Source: an uncultured Collinsella sp. (lineage in GTDB: Bacteria; Actinomycetota; Coriobacteriia; Coriobacteriales; Coriobacteriaceae). Taken from it: a stretch of DNA of 64,000 nt. A program made the position numbers and the translations under genes. Position 1 is the stretch's first letter. The number at the start of each line of letters is the position of its first letter. Under the pieces are notes generated by a model that saw only the letters and a list, made by a program, of their open reading frames with translations, was not told where the DNA came from and searched no databases. Positions 30,766-38,529 of this stretch are shown piece after piece. The stretch lies in contig UQJV01000001.1 of assembly GCA_900541475.1 (NCBI GenBank), positions 1 through 64,000 on the forward strand. The letters run 5' to 3'.

Positions 30766-32493
30766 ATGGCGAACGATAGCAAGACATGGCGGTGCGGAAA
30801 GTACGAGCTCAGCTTTGACCGCCCGCGCATCATGGGCGTCCTCAACGTGACGCCCGATTCGTTTAGCGATGGCGGGGAGCACTTCGACCCGGATGCCGCC
30901 ATCGAGTACGGCCTGGCGATGCTCGATGCCGGCGCCGATATCATCGACGTGGGCGGCGAGTCCACGCGTCCCGGATTTACCCCGGTCAACCCCGACGAGG
31001 AGGCTCGCCGCGTGCTTCCCGTGGTGCGCGCGCTGGCCAAAGAGGGCGCCATTGTCTCGATCGACACGCGCCACGTGGCGGTTGCCAAGGCGGCCGTGCG
31101 CTGCGGCGCCTCGATCGTCAACGACGTGACGGGCTTTACCGACCCCAAGATGGTCGAGTTTGTCGCGACGAGCACCTGCGGCGTTATCGTGATGCACGCC
31201 GGCGAGGTCGCGGCACCCACGCGCACGCATGCAACGGTGCAGCTCGATACCTCTGCTGCGGCGTTTGTTGCCGAGAAGGCACGCGAAGCGGCCGCCGAGG
31301 CTGCGCGCGAGGCCGAGAAGCCTGCCCGCCGTCGCCGTGGCAAGTTGCTGGGCGAGCCCAAGACGGAGGCCAAGCTGCCAGGCGGCGTGGTGCAGCCCTC
31401 GTTGCCGTTTGGCGATCCGGAGCCCGCGCCCGAGCCCACGGACGAGCAGAAGCAGGAGGCACCGGCCGCTGAAGAGGCCGCTCCTGTCTCCGAGGTCGCC
31501 GCGACCCCTGAGCCCGCGCCGGAGCCCAATGACCGCCTGGCAGCCATGATGCGCCGCAGCGCCCGCCGCGAGGAGGCCTACGTGCCCACCTCTCAGCTCC
31601 GTCGCTTTACCCTGCCCGATTCGGCGCCCATCATGCGCCGCGTCATGGGCTTTCTGTCCGACCAGGCCCGCACGCTTATCCATGCCGGCGTGTCGCGCGA
31701 CCGCATCTGCATCGATCCCGGCCCGGGCTTTGGCAAGACGGCCAACGAAGACATCGTCATCCAGCGCGAGACCGCCAAGATGGCGTCGCTGGGCTACCCG
31801 CTCATGTGCGCCGTGTCGCGCAAGCGTTTTGTGGGCGCCGTCTCGGGCGTGACCGAGGCCGCCGCGCGCGATGCCGCCACGTTTGGCGTTTGCCTGGGTG
31901 CCATCCAGGCCGGTGCCAACATCGTGCGCGTGCACGACGTCACCGGCTTTGCGCAGTTCCTGAACGGTTACTGGGCTGTCGCCAAGCCGCAGCCGCGCCG
32001 TGCGTTTGTGGCCGTGGGCTCCAACCTGGGGCATCGTTGCGATAACATCCGCGCCGCCCGCGACATGATCGCCGAGATTCCGCTCACCTGCGTGTCCAAC
32101 TGCTCGCGCATTTACGAGAGCGAGCCGGCCTACGAGACGCGCCAGGACGCATTTGCCAACGCCGTCATCGAGATCAAGACCGAGCTGGCGCCGCTGGTGC
32201 TGCTCGACGAGCTTATGAAGATCGAGGCCGAGCTGGGGCGTGACCGCTCCAAGAAAGCCAAGGCCAACGGCCCGCGCACCATCGACCTGGACCTGCTGTG
32301 GATGGACGGTGAGATCCACGGCGGCAAAAAGCTGCGCCTGCCGCATCCGCTGATCGGCGAGCGCGACTTTGTGCTGGTGCCGCTCGAGGACCTGATGCAC
32401 GACCCGGCGCGGTTCTTCCGCTACAACGGTGTCGAGGTCAAGGAGCCCGAGGACCGCGTGGGCCATATCGTGGGCGAATTGGGGCGTATGTAG
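30766..32493 (+). CDS. folP-folK: Dihydropteroate synthase-HPPK fusion with a large low-complexity insert
   Basis: 575 residues. DHPS motifs: IMGVLNVTPDSFSDGG, DIIDVGGESTRPG, SIVNDVTGF, then VIVMHAGE near residue 143. Between that and APIMRRVMGFL (about residue 290) lies roughly 120-130 extra residues rich in Ala, Glu, Pro and Arg, where most DHPS have a short loop. The barrel then resumes with DPGPGFGKTANEDI and AVSRKRFVG. HPPK begins near residue 413 (FVAVGSNLGHR) and has GPRTIDLDLLWMD. The enzyme would carry out consecutive folate-pathway steps. ATG 30766 follows TAGGAGGA. No frameshift is needed: one frame runs throughout. Confidence 0.93.
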   Translation: MANDSKTWRCGKYELSFDRPRIMGVLNVTPDSFSDGGEHFDPDAAIEYGLAMLDAGADIIDVGGESTRPGFTPVNPDEEARRVLPVVRALAKEGAIVSIDTRHVAVAKAAVRCGASIVNDVTGFTDPKMVEFVATSTCGVIVMHAGEVAAPTRTHATVQLDTSAAAFVAEKAREAAAEAAREAEKPARRRRGKLLGEPKTEAKLPGGVVQPSLPFGDPEPAPEPTDEQKQEAPAAEEAAPVSEVAATPEPAPEPNDRLAAMMRRSARREEAYVPTSQLRRFTLPDSAPIMRRVMGFLSDQARTLIHAGVSRDRICIDPGPGFGKTANEDIVIQRETAKMASLGYPLMCAVSRKRFVGAVSGVTEAAARDAATFGVCLGAIQAGANIVRVHDVTGFAQFLNGYWAVAKPQPRRAFVAVGSNLGHRCDNIRAARDMIAEIPLTCVSNCSRIYESEPAYETRQDAFANAVIEIKTELAPLVLLDELMKIEAELGRDRSKKAKANGPRTIDLDLLWMDGEIHGGKKLRLPHPLIGERDFVLVPLEDLMHDPARFFRYNGVEVKEPEDRVGHIVGELGRM

Positions 32494-33195
32494 ATGATTG
32501 AGATGAATGTTGTAGCCGTCGGTACCGAGCTTGACGCCGCGCGCGACGCGGGTCGCGAGGGTGCGTCCGCGGGCTGGTGCGCTTGGAGCGCGGGCGAGGC
32601 GTCGTTGACGTTTTCGCTGGTCGTGCGCCCGGATGTGAATATGCATGCCTTCCACGGCCTGCCGTTTGTGACGGCGATGGGCATGATGGACGCGCTTGTG
32701 GGCACGGCGTCGACGCCGGGCCTGGGCCTTGCCGGCAAGGTGGGCATTGAGTGGCCGAGCGATATCGCATGCGGCGCGCCCGCGTTTGAGACGTCGCTCG
32801 CGCGCGTCGCCGTCAACGGCGGTGCCGGTGCCGCGGGCATGTTCGGTGCCGTGACGGTGGATATTGAGCGTTCGGCGCTGAGCGAGCTTGGTGTGGATGT
32901 GGCTGACGAAGCGCTGGTCGAGGCGCTGGCCGCCGCCTTGCTGACCCGCGTGGACGCTTGGGCGGTTGTTGCCAACACGCCGCAGGGCGCTGCCGGTCCG
33001 CTGGCCCCCGTGCTGGGCGAGTACTTCGACATGGTGCCGCTGCTGGGCCGCCAAGTTGCGGCGGTGTCGCCCAACGGTTTGCCGCTTGCGGTCGGTGTGT
33101 TTGCGGGCCTGGACATCTGGGGCCGCGCGACCATCAAGACCGATGCCGGCGAGCAGGAGTTTCCGCCCGAGGCCGTACGGATTCGCGGGCTGTAA
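32494..33195 (+). CDS. Biotin-protein-ligase-like protein lacking key catalytic residues
   Basis: 233 residues that I align by eye with the catalytic and C-terminal domains of BirA. GREGASAGWCAW sits where BirA has GRGRRGRKW; FSLVVRPD follows as in BirA; GIEWPSDI replaces the KWPND motif, so the lysine is Glu; and the end (RQVAAVSPNGLPLAVGVFAGLDIWG, then PPEAVRIRGL) matches the BirA C-terminal barrel. The biotinoyl-AMP-binding loop and lysine are therefore altered, and ligase activity is unlikely. It has no N-terminal HTH. It starts directly after the folP-folK stop, so it is probably coexpressed. Function unknown. Confidence 0.6.
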   Translation: MIEMNVVAVGTELDAARDAGREGASAGWCAWSAGEASLTFSLVVRPDVNMHAFHGLPFVTAMGMMDALVGTASTPGLGLAGKVGIEWPSDIACGAPAFETSLARVAVNGGAGAAGMFGAVTVDIERSALSELGVDVADEALVEALAAALLTRVDAWAVVANTPQGAAGPLAPVLGEYFDMVPLLGRQVAAVSPNGLPLAVGVFAGLDIWGRATIKTDAGEQEFPPEAVRIRGL

Positions 33196-33231
33196 CGCGA
33201 GGCGCCCGCGCCCAAAGATAACGATGACAAC

Positions 33232-33264
33232 AAGGCCCTCCTCGGCTGCGCCGGGGAGGGCCTT
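33232..33264 (+). terminator. Terminator after the biotin-ligase-like gene
   Basis: A 14-bp stem (33232-33245 with 33251-33264, one G-U) and short loop, ending in CCTT without a long T-run. Confidence 0.6.
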
Positions 33265-33288
33265 CGCGTGACTGCAGAGCGGCACCTT

Positions 33289-33337
33289 GGTCCTATTCCT
33301 CAAAACTGAAAAATTTTCGTTTTTGAGGAATAGGACC
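33289..33337. repeat. 17-bp perfect inverted repeat between convergent genes
   Basis: Arms 33289-33305 and 33321-33337 (GGTCCTATTCCTCAAAA and complement) surround an A/T-rich loop. It resembles the other intergenic palindromes in layout but shares no core with them. It may terminate coaX on the opposite strand. Confidence 0.65.
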
Positions 33338-33383
33338 GATGCGTTGCCTAGTTCGCCGCTCGCGCTCGACTTTAGCCCCAGTC

Positions 33384-34157
33384 CTACCCCAGCTCCTGCA
33401 TGCGGCGGTAGATTTCGCAGATGCCCTTAATGGTGAGCTGTCCGTCGACCACGTCGAAGGCGTCGGTCGAATCGGCGACGATGCCGGCGAGACCGCCCGT
33501 GGCGATAACCGTGGCGTCCTCGCGGCCCAGCTCGCGCTTCATGCGCGCGACCAGACCCTCGGCCATGGCGGCGGCGCCCACCACGGCGCCGACCTTGATG
33601 CACTCCTCGGTGTCGCGGCCGATAGCGTGCTCGGGCGCCTCGAGCGGCACGCTGGCGAGCTTAGCGGCACGGGCGGCAAGCGCGTCCATGGAGATGCGGA
33701 TGCCCGGCGCGATCGCTCCGCCAATGTAATAACCGTCCTCATCGATGACGTCGATATTGGTCGCGGTGCCAAAGTCCACCACGATCGCCGGCGCGCCGTA
33801 GAAAGTCTCGGCTGCGACGGCGTTGGCGACGCGGTCGGCACCTACGGCCTGGGGGCGCGCCGCGCGCAGCTTGGTCACCCCGGCCGTCTGCGGCCCAATG
33901 ACGATGGCGTCCGCGGCAATGCGGTCGGCCACGGCGTGCCACTCGCGCGAGAGCTGCGGCACCACGCCGGCAAAGGCGATCGCGTCGACCGCGTCGAGCG
34001 AAAGGCCGTACATCTTAAAGAAACCCATCAGGCGCACGTGGATCTCGTCGGCGGTATAGGAGCGGTCGGTGGGCATGCGCCACGACTGCACCAGCTCGTC
34101 TCCGTCAAACAGGCCCATGGCCGTCTGCGTGTTTCCCATATCGATAGCGAGCAGCAT
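33384..34157 (-). CDS. coaX: Type III pantothenate kinase
   Basis: 257 residues, phosphorylates pantothenate in coenzyme A synthesis. CoaX motifs: LLAIDMGNTQTAMGLFDGDEL at the start, VVDFGTATNIDVID, and GGAIAPGIRISMDALAARAAKLASV; AVVGAAAMAEGLV and ATGGLAGIVA follow. The start at 34157 is chosen because the conserved MLLAIDMGNT begins there; GGGAG lies upstream on the minus strand, with TACAAT farther upstream at 34194-34199. It is convergent with the folate/BPL-like operon. Confidence 0.93.
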   Translation of the reverse strand: MLLAIDMGNTQTAMGLFDGDELVQSWRMPTDRSYTADEIHVRLMGFFKMYGLSLDAVDAIAFAGVVPQLSREWHAVADRIAADAIVIGPQTAGVTKLRAARPQAVGADRVANAVAAETFYGAPAIVVDFGTATNIDVIDEDGYYIGGAIAPGIRISMDALAARAAKLASVPLEAPEHAIGRDTEECIKVGAVVGAAAMAEGLVARMKRELGREDATVIATGGLAGIVADSTDAFDVVDGQLTIKGICEIYRRMQELG

Positions 34158-34410
34158 GTCTACTCCCGGTGTCGGCGTAAAAGGACGCGCACCATTGTAT
34201 ACGTGCCGTCGGCGCTGCTGCGCCGCGATTCGCCTGCGTGGGCGTTTGGACCCGTGTTCAGCTGAACCGGGTGCGACCGAAACGCCCGTTTTGCTGCCAG
34301 ACTGTCGGCGACAAAGCGGGCGGTCCAAGCCCGCGGAAGCAGCCCTGGACGCGGCGCCGGACGGACCAGAGCCCGCCGCGCCCAGCCGGTGTGGACGATA
34401 AGGAGCAGAG

Positions 34411-35598
34411 ATGTTGATTCACTACGAGGCGAGTGTTGCGAGTGCCAGGCACGAGATTCAGGGGTGTGGAAATCGGGAGCATTGCTGCGTGCAGGTGGTT
34501 GAGCCGCCCCGCGCGTTCGGTGCGGCGGGGGATGGTGGCCCGGACGGCGGAGGCTCGGCGACCGACGCGGCGCCTCGCCAGGCGATCGTTGCCGCTGTCG
34601 CGGGCGGTATGCCATCCATGATTTTGAGCGGCGAAGGTGCCCACCTTGCCAGCGAAGCTGCCGTCGATGCCGCGGCCGAGGCGTATCGTCGGGGCGAGCT
34701 CGTGCCGGGTGATGCCTCTGCCCTTAAGGGCGTGTTTGAGCGTGCGCTTCGTGCGGTCGCAGACGTGGCCGTCGATCAGCCCGCTGCCGATATCACTTCG
34801 TTTGCCTGCACGCTATGCCTGGTAGTATGGGATGGCGTGCGCGTTTGGTATGGCAATGCCGGTGATTCCGGTGCGGTTGCCGTGGACTTCTTGGGTGATC
34901 CGTTTGCCCTGACGCATATGCATTGCGGGCCGCTGTCGAGCCGGCCGTTCCCGCTGCACGATTCCTATCACTGGGAGTTTGGCTATCGCACGAGCGCCGA
35001 AAGCGTGCTTGTGGCCACAGGTGGCATGCTTGGGCAGTTTGCCGAGTGGGCGCCCGGCTCTTACGGTGCGCCGAAGGCGTATGACCGCGAGCTCATTGGC
35101 CTGCTCACGAATCGGAATATCGATGTGGACGATTTGCCGTTGATGAATGTCGCTGCAGCTAAATATCTGAACGAGTTTCCCGCGACCCGCGTGGACGGCG
35201 ATAAGACGGCGGTGGCAATGATCAACAGCGAGAAGCCTTCGGTGACAGATTTTATTTGCGCCACGGCGAAAGACGTGACGGCTGAGCGTCTTGCTGCGGC
35301 GGGCGCGTCCTTTGCGGACGAGGATGACGATCGAAAGGTCTTGCTGCCGTGGAACGACGAGCTGCGCATGCGCGCCGGCGATGTGGCGAATGACGTGGGC
35401 GGCGACTTCACTGTAGAGCTTGAGTATCAGCTCATGTGCGGCATGTCGCTCGACCGCGCGTTTGAGCTGGCGGCTGCTGCTGCCCGCGAGCGCGCCGAGA
35501 GGTATCGCGTGTTCGAGGACTGTGTAGTCGACGGGCCCGAGGATTTTTACGCGGCCATGCTGTTCGATGAGGAGGTGTTGTTTGACGAGATGGTCTAG
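34411..35598 (+). CDS. PP2C-like phosphatase-family protein with altered metal site
   Basis: 395 residues. The region AAVAGGMPSMILSGEGAHLASEAAV aligns with the PP2C VADGMGG...GE.AS motif but has Gly where the metal-binding Asp of DG normally sits. VWYGNAGDSGAVAV fits the GDSR strand, and RVDGDKTAVAMI fits the later Asp motif. The C-terminal 130 residues have no recognised domain. It may be a weak or inactive PP2C-type Ser/Thr phosphatase. AAGGAG precedes the ATG. It is monocistronic, upstream of the initiator tRNA. The family assignment is moderate. Confidence 0.6.
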   Translation: MLIHYEASVASARHEIQGCGNREHCCVQVVEPPRAFGAAGDGGPDGGGSATDAAPRQAIVAAVAGGMPSMILSGEGAHLASEAAVDAAAEAYRRGELVPGDASALKGVFERALRAVADVAVDQPAADITSFACTLCLVVWDGVRVWYGNAGDSGAVAVDFLGDPFALTHMHCGPLSSRPFPLHDSYHWEFGYRTSAESVLVATGGMLGQFAEWAPGSYGAPKAYDRELIGLLTNRNIDVDDLPLMNVAAAKYLNEFPATRVDGDKTAVAMINSEKPSVTDFICATAKDVTAERLAAAGASFADEDDDRKVLLPWNDELRMRAGDVANDVGGDFTVELEYQLMCGMSLDRAFELAAAAARERAERYRVFEDCVVDGPEDFYAAMLFDEEVLFDEMV

Positions 35599-35673
35599 CG
35601 GCGTCGCGGGCCCTGGACTCTTCGCGCCGGGGGTGTTCAAGATATGAAGGAATTATGCTCTACGAGATTTTCC

Positions 35674-35702
35674 TTGCCGTCTACCGAACTCCCGCGTAAT
35701 AT
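35674..35702 (+). promoter_or_regulatory. Promoter of the initiator tRNA gene
   Basis: TTGCCG (35674-35679), a 17-nt spacer and TAATAT (35697-35702). The tRNA starts 32 nt downstream of the -10. This is the best-formed sigma-70 type promoter in the window. Confidence 0.75.
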
Positions 35703-35733
35703 TCTTTCTTGCGCACATGAGGCGCCCAGACAT

Positions 35734-35810
35734 TGCGGGGTGGAGCAGTCTGGTAGCTCGCCGGGCTCATAACCCGGAGGTCGTAGGTTCAAATCCTGCC
35801 CCCGCGACCA
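35734..35810 (+). tRNA. Initiator tRNA-fMet (anticodon CAT)
   Basis: 77 nt including encoded CCA. The anticodon loop CTCATAA is flanked by stems CCGGG/CCCGG, giving the three consecutive G-C pairs that mark initiator tRNA. The T-loop GGTTCAAATCC is standard. The acceptor 7-mers TGCGGGG and CCCCGCG leave a U1-G72 pair in place of the usual C1-A72 mismatch. A T-rich hairpin follows directly. Confidence 0.93.
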
Positions 35811-35819
35811 AGAACTTGC

Positions 35820-35850
35820 AGCTCGTCGGCCTAGCCGGCGAGCTTTTTTG
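35820..35850 (+). terminator. Terminator of the tRNA-fMet gene
   Basis: An 11-bp stem (35820-35830 with 35834-35844, one G-U), 3-nt loop, then a run of T. Confidence 0.85.
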
Positions 35851-35898
35851 TTATTGCGGATCATTGTTTTCGACCCAGTTCTCAACTTCCCAAACAAA

Positions 35899-35955
35899 AT
35901 CTCGATCTGTAACATCTAGTCCCGATTTGGGCGTCTAGGTGTTACAGATCGAGAT
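35899..35955. repeat. 57-bp TGTAACA/TGTTACA palindrome, single copy
   Basis: 16-bp perfect arms around 25 nt. It begins a block (35899-36170) that is repeated in diverged form at 36279-36548. Confidence 0.85.
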
Positions 35956-36096
35956 ATTTGGACAGGACGTTCTCTGTCATATCGAAGGGGGCGCTCCGTA
36001 CGCCCGAACATGTACATGTCGGTAAGGTGGGAACTAGGGAACTTTACTAGGGAACTAGGAACCGCTGTTGGCTGAATCTCGCTCCGGGCGCAATTG

Positions 36097-36170
36097 CCCA
36101 TTTCCGGACATCCGCGGATAATGTCCGGAAATGGGTTGAAAATGTCCGGAAAAGGACGAAATGTCCGGAA
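36097..36170. repeat. TGTCCGGAA cluster 1
   Basis: A 15-bp perfect palindrome pair (36097-36111 with 36121-36135) is followed by two more TGTCCGGAA copies at 36143 and 36162. Successive direct copies are 19-21 bp apart. Confidence 0.7.
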
Positions 36171-36278
36171 TAGTTGGGCTGTTCTACGCTTGGGTTGCCG
36201 TTATTCGGCTCTAAGTGTGGGCATGGGTTCCACTCCCATTCGGTGCTTTCGTTCCGATCATCAACTGCTCATATCAAA

Positions 36279-36335
36279 ATCTTAATCTGTAACACCTAGA
36301 TCTGATTTGGGCGGCCAACTGTTATAGATTAGGAC
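36279..36335. repeat. 57-bp TGTAACA/TGTTACA palindrome, diverged single copy
   Basis: Same size and layout as the other units, with a decayed right arm (TGTTATAGATTAGGAC). Confidence 0.8.
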
Positions 36336-36474
36336 ATTCCGGCGGATAGCCCGCACTATGTCGAAGGAGTGTCCCGTACGTCTAATTTTGACGCATGCCA
36401 GACAGGTGTAAGGAACTCTGCTAGGGAGCTTGAGGGCTACTATTGGCCAGTTTCTATCTCGGACTCGGCGACTT

Positions 36475-36548
36475 CCTTTTCCGGACATTCGCGGGCGATG
36501 TCCGGAAAAGGGTTAAAAATGTCCGAATAACACTTAAAATGTCCCAAA
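36475..36548. repeat. TGTCCGGAA cluster 2, promoter-proximal to the AlbA_2 gene
   Basis: A 14-bp palindrome pair (36475-36488 with 36498-36511) is followed by decayed copies at 36520 and 36540. The last ends 24 nt before the AlbA_2 gene start, where an operator would be expected. Confidence 0.65.
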
Positions 36549-36572
36549 AGAGCGCGGCTGAAAGGCAAATGT

Positions 36573-37967
36573 ATGACTTCAGATGACATTGGAGAAATTC
36601 TCGCCAAAGGAGAGGGTGTTTCCATTGAATTTAAGCGATGCGGAAACCTTCCGGAAATCGATACGTTTGAAACGATTTGCTCTTTTGCGAATCGACAAGG
36701 AGGCAACATCCTGCTCGGGATTGTTGATGCTGAAAAATCCGACACGGGGAAGCCTGAGGTCATTGGAATCGATTCTGCTCGTGTTGTCGAAATAGAGCGC
36801 AACATAGCGAATCGCTTGAATGATCCCAACTTCTTTAATGCTCCGCCTTCTATCGAGCTTGAGAGGGTTGAATATGAGGATAGGTTGGTTTTGCGTATCT
36901 GGGTGGTCGTCGGCGCCATCGTTCATAAATTGAAGGGTGTGGCGTATGACAGAATCGCCGATACGGATCGGAAAGTGACAACTGACACTCAGCTTGCGGC
37001 AATGTATATCCGTAAGCAGGATTACTATACCGAGCAGAGAGTCTATCCCTATCTTGAGCTGGGGGACTTGCGTCTTGATTTGCTCGAACGGGTTAGGAGG
37101 ATGGCGACAGCGAGACGTGCTAATCATCCATGGTCAGAGATGAACGATGAAGATCTACTCCGAAGCGCAAATCTATATCTCAAAGACTACGAGACGGGTG
37201 TTGAGGGCTACACGTTTGCAGCCGCCCTTTTGCTTGGCAAAGACAATGTGATTTCAAGTATCGCTCCGTCTTACAAAACTGATGCATACGTCCAGCGCGA
37301 TGATGTGGACCGCTATGACGATCGTATTGTCGTGAAGACTAATCTTATCGAGGCGTACGATATTCTTCTGGAGTTCGCTCAGAAGCATCTGCCTGACAAG
37401 TTCTTTCTTGAGGGGACGCAATCGATTAGCCTGAGGGACGTCATTTCGCGTGAGCTCATCGCTAACACGCTTATCCATCGCGAATACGCTAATCCTTACC
37501 CAGCAAAAATGGTTATCGATGCCGAGGGCATCCATACTGAGAACGCGAGCCGCCCGCGATTCATCGGTGAGTTGTCGCCAAGCCATTTTAACCCGCTGCC
37601 TAAAAATCCCATCATTGCTGAGTTCTTTAGCAATATCGGTAGGGCAGAATCGTTGGGAAGTGGTACGAGAAATATGTTCAAGTACTCGTGGGCGTATGGC
37701 GGCGGTCAACCTGAGCTCGTTGAGGGCGATGTGTTTGATGCGCGTGTCCCCGTAGCGTCGAGTCTGGAGACGATTCAGAAGCTCGATGTCGATTGGGTCA
37801 TTGAACGCATGCTGGAATCTTATGGGTACGTAACGGTAGCGGCGGTGGCGAATATCGCGAACGTTACCGAGAGGACGGTGCGAAGGCATATCTCCGATAT
37901 GGTCGACGCCGGGGAGCTTCTGGGGGTCGGAGAGACGCGTGCAAGAAAGTTTGTCAGGGTGAAGTAA
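36573..37967 (+). CDS. AlbA_2 (Schlafen-type) DNA-binding/ATPase-fold transcriptional regulator
   Basis: 464 residues. The N-terminal AlbA_2 domain (about 1-130) has VSIEFKRCGNLPE and CSFANRQGGNILLGIVD. A central/C-terminal HATPase_c_4-like domain has the helix ISRELIANTLIHREY, then FSNIGRAESLGSGTRNMFKYS. The last 60 residues form a winged helix (VAAVANIANVTERTVRRHISDMVDAGELLGVG). Such proteins are annotated as putative transcriptional regulators. Codon use is clearly more A+T-rich than in flanking genes, suggesting transfer. It is flanked by TGTCCGGAA clusters and 57-bp palindromes on both sides. GAAAGG precedes the ATG. Confidence 0.85.
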   Translation: MTSDDIGEILAKGEGVSIEFKRCGNLPEIDTFETICSFANRQGGNILLGIVDAEKSDTGKPEVIGIDSARVVEIERNIANRLNDPNFFNAPPSIELERVEYEDRLVLRIWVVVGAIVHKLKGVAYDRIADTDRKVTTDTQLAAMYIRKQDYYTEQRVYPYLELGDLRLDLLERVRRMATARRANHPWSEMNDEDLLRSANLYLKDYETGVEGYTFAAALLLGKDNVISSIAPSYKTDAYVQRDDVDRYDDRIVVKTNLIEAYDILLEFAQKHLPDKFFLEGTQSISLRDVISRELIANTLIHREYANPYPAKMVIDAEGIHTENASRPRFIGELSPSHFNPLPKNPIIAEFFSNIGRAESLGSGTRNMFKYSWAYGGGQPELVEGDVFDARVPVASSLETIQKLDVDWVIERMLESYGYVTVAAVANIANVTERTVRRHISDMVDAGELLGVGETRARKFVRVK

Positions 37968-37987
37968 GGGAAGGACATGACGCCTCT

Positions 37988-38038
37988 CTTTCCGGACATT
38001 CGTGGACAATGTCCGTAATTAGGTCGAAATGTCCGGAA
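37988..38038. repeat. TGTCCGGAA cluster 3, downstream of the AlbA_2 gene
   Basis: TTTCCGGACAT is followed by TGTCCGTAA (38010) and TGTCCGGAA (38030), 20 bp apart. With cluster 2 it makes a direct-repeat flank around the gene. Confidence 0.65.
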
Positions 38039-38148
38039 TAGCGGGGACGAGCTACATTTTGGTTGCCGAGATGCGGCCGTCCGCGCGGAAATGGTGTCAC
38101 GACCCCGCCCTGTGTCTCTCGGCACTGTTCTTAACCTTTCAAACTAGC

Positions 38149-38366
38149 ATCTCGATCTGTAACATCTGGGGCCCATTTTGTCGAGTAACTGTTACAGATT
38201 TAGATCTTTCGGCAGGCTAGATTGGTTTGTCTCGATCTGTAACAGGTAGGGGTCAAAAGTGGGCCTAGCTGTTACAGATCTAGATTGTTGAGGATGGGTC
38301 GAGAGGAATGTCTCGATCTGTAACAGTAAGACCCGGTTTTGCCGAGTAACTGTTACAGATTGAGAC
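38149..38366. repeat. Array 2 of the 57-bp TGTAACA/TGTTACA palindrome (three units)
   Basis: Units 38149-38205, 38229-38285 and 38310-38366, each 57 bp, with starts 80 and 81 bp apart. Interiors are 25 nt; gaps are 23 and 24 nt. Interiors and gaps differ in sequence. The array lies in the 562-bp gap between the AlbA_2 gene and an oxidoreductase gene. Confidence 0.85.
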
Positions 38367-38529
38367 AAACCGACGGCCGGGCTCATTCCATCCGACGCCC
38401 TGCCTCGCTCCATCCACCTGCCGCCACTTGATATTCGCCGATTTTCGTTGTGCTGTCGTGCTCCCATGCCATATCCTCTAGACAACTACGCGGCATCATC
38501 GCCGCCGCGCCTACAAGAGAGGAATGTCC

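Noticed and set aside
30568..33303. A 911-codon antisense frame opposite folP-folK and the BPL-like gene
   Set aside because: The sense strand has well-conserved enzyme motifs; the antisense product is low-complexity Arg/His/Gly-rich.
18693..38366. CRISPR array interpretation of the 57-bp palindrome arrays
   Set aside because: Repeats alternate in orientation, are only 16 nt, occur in groups of three, and no cas genes are in the window.
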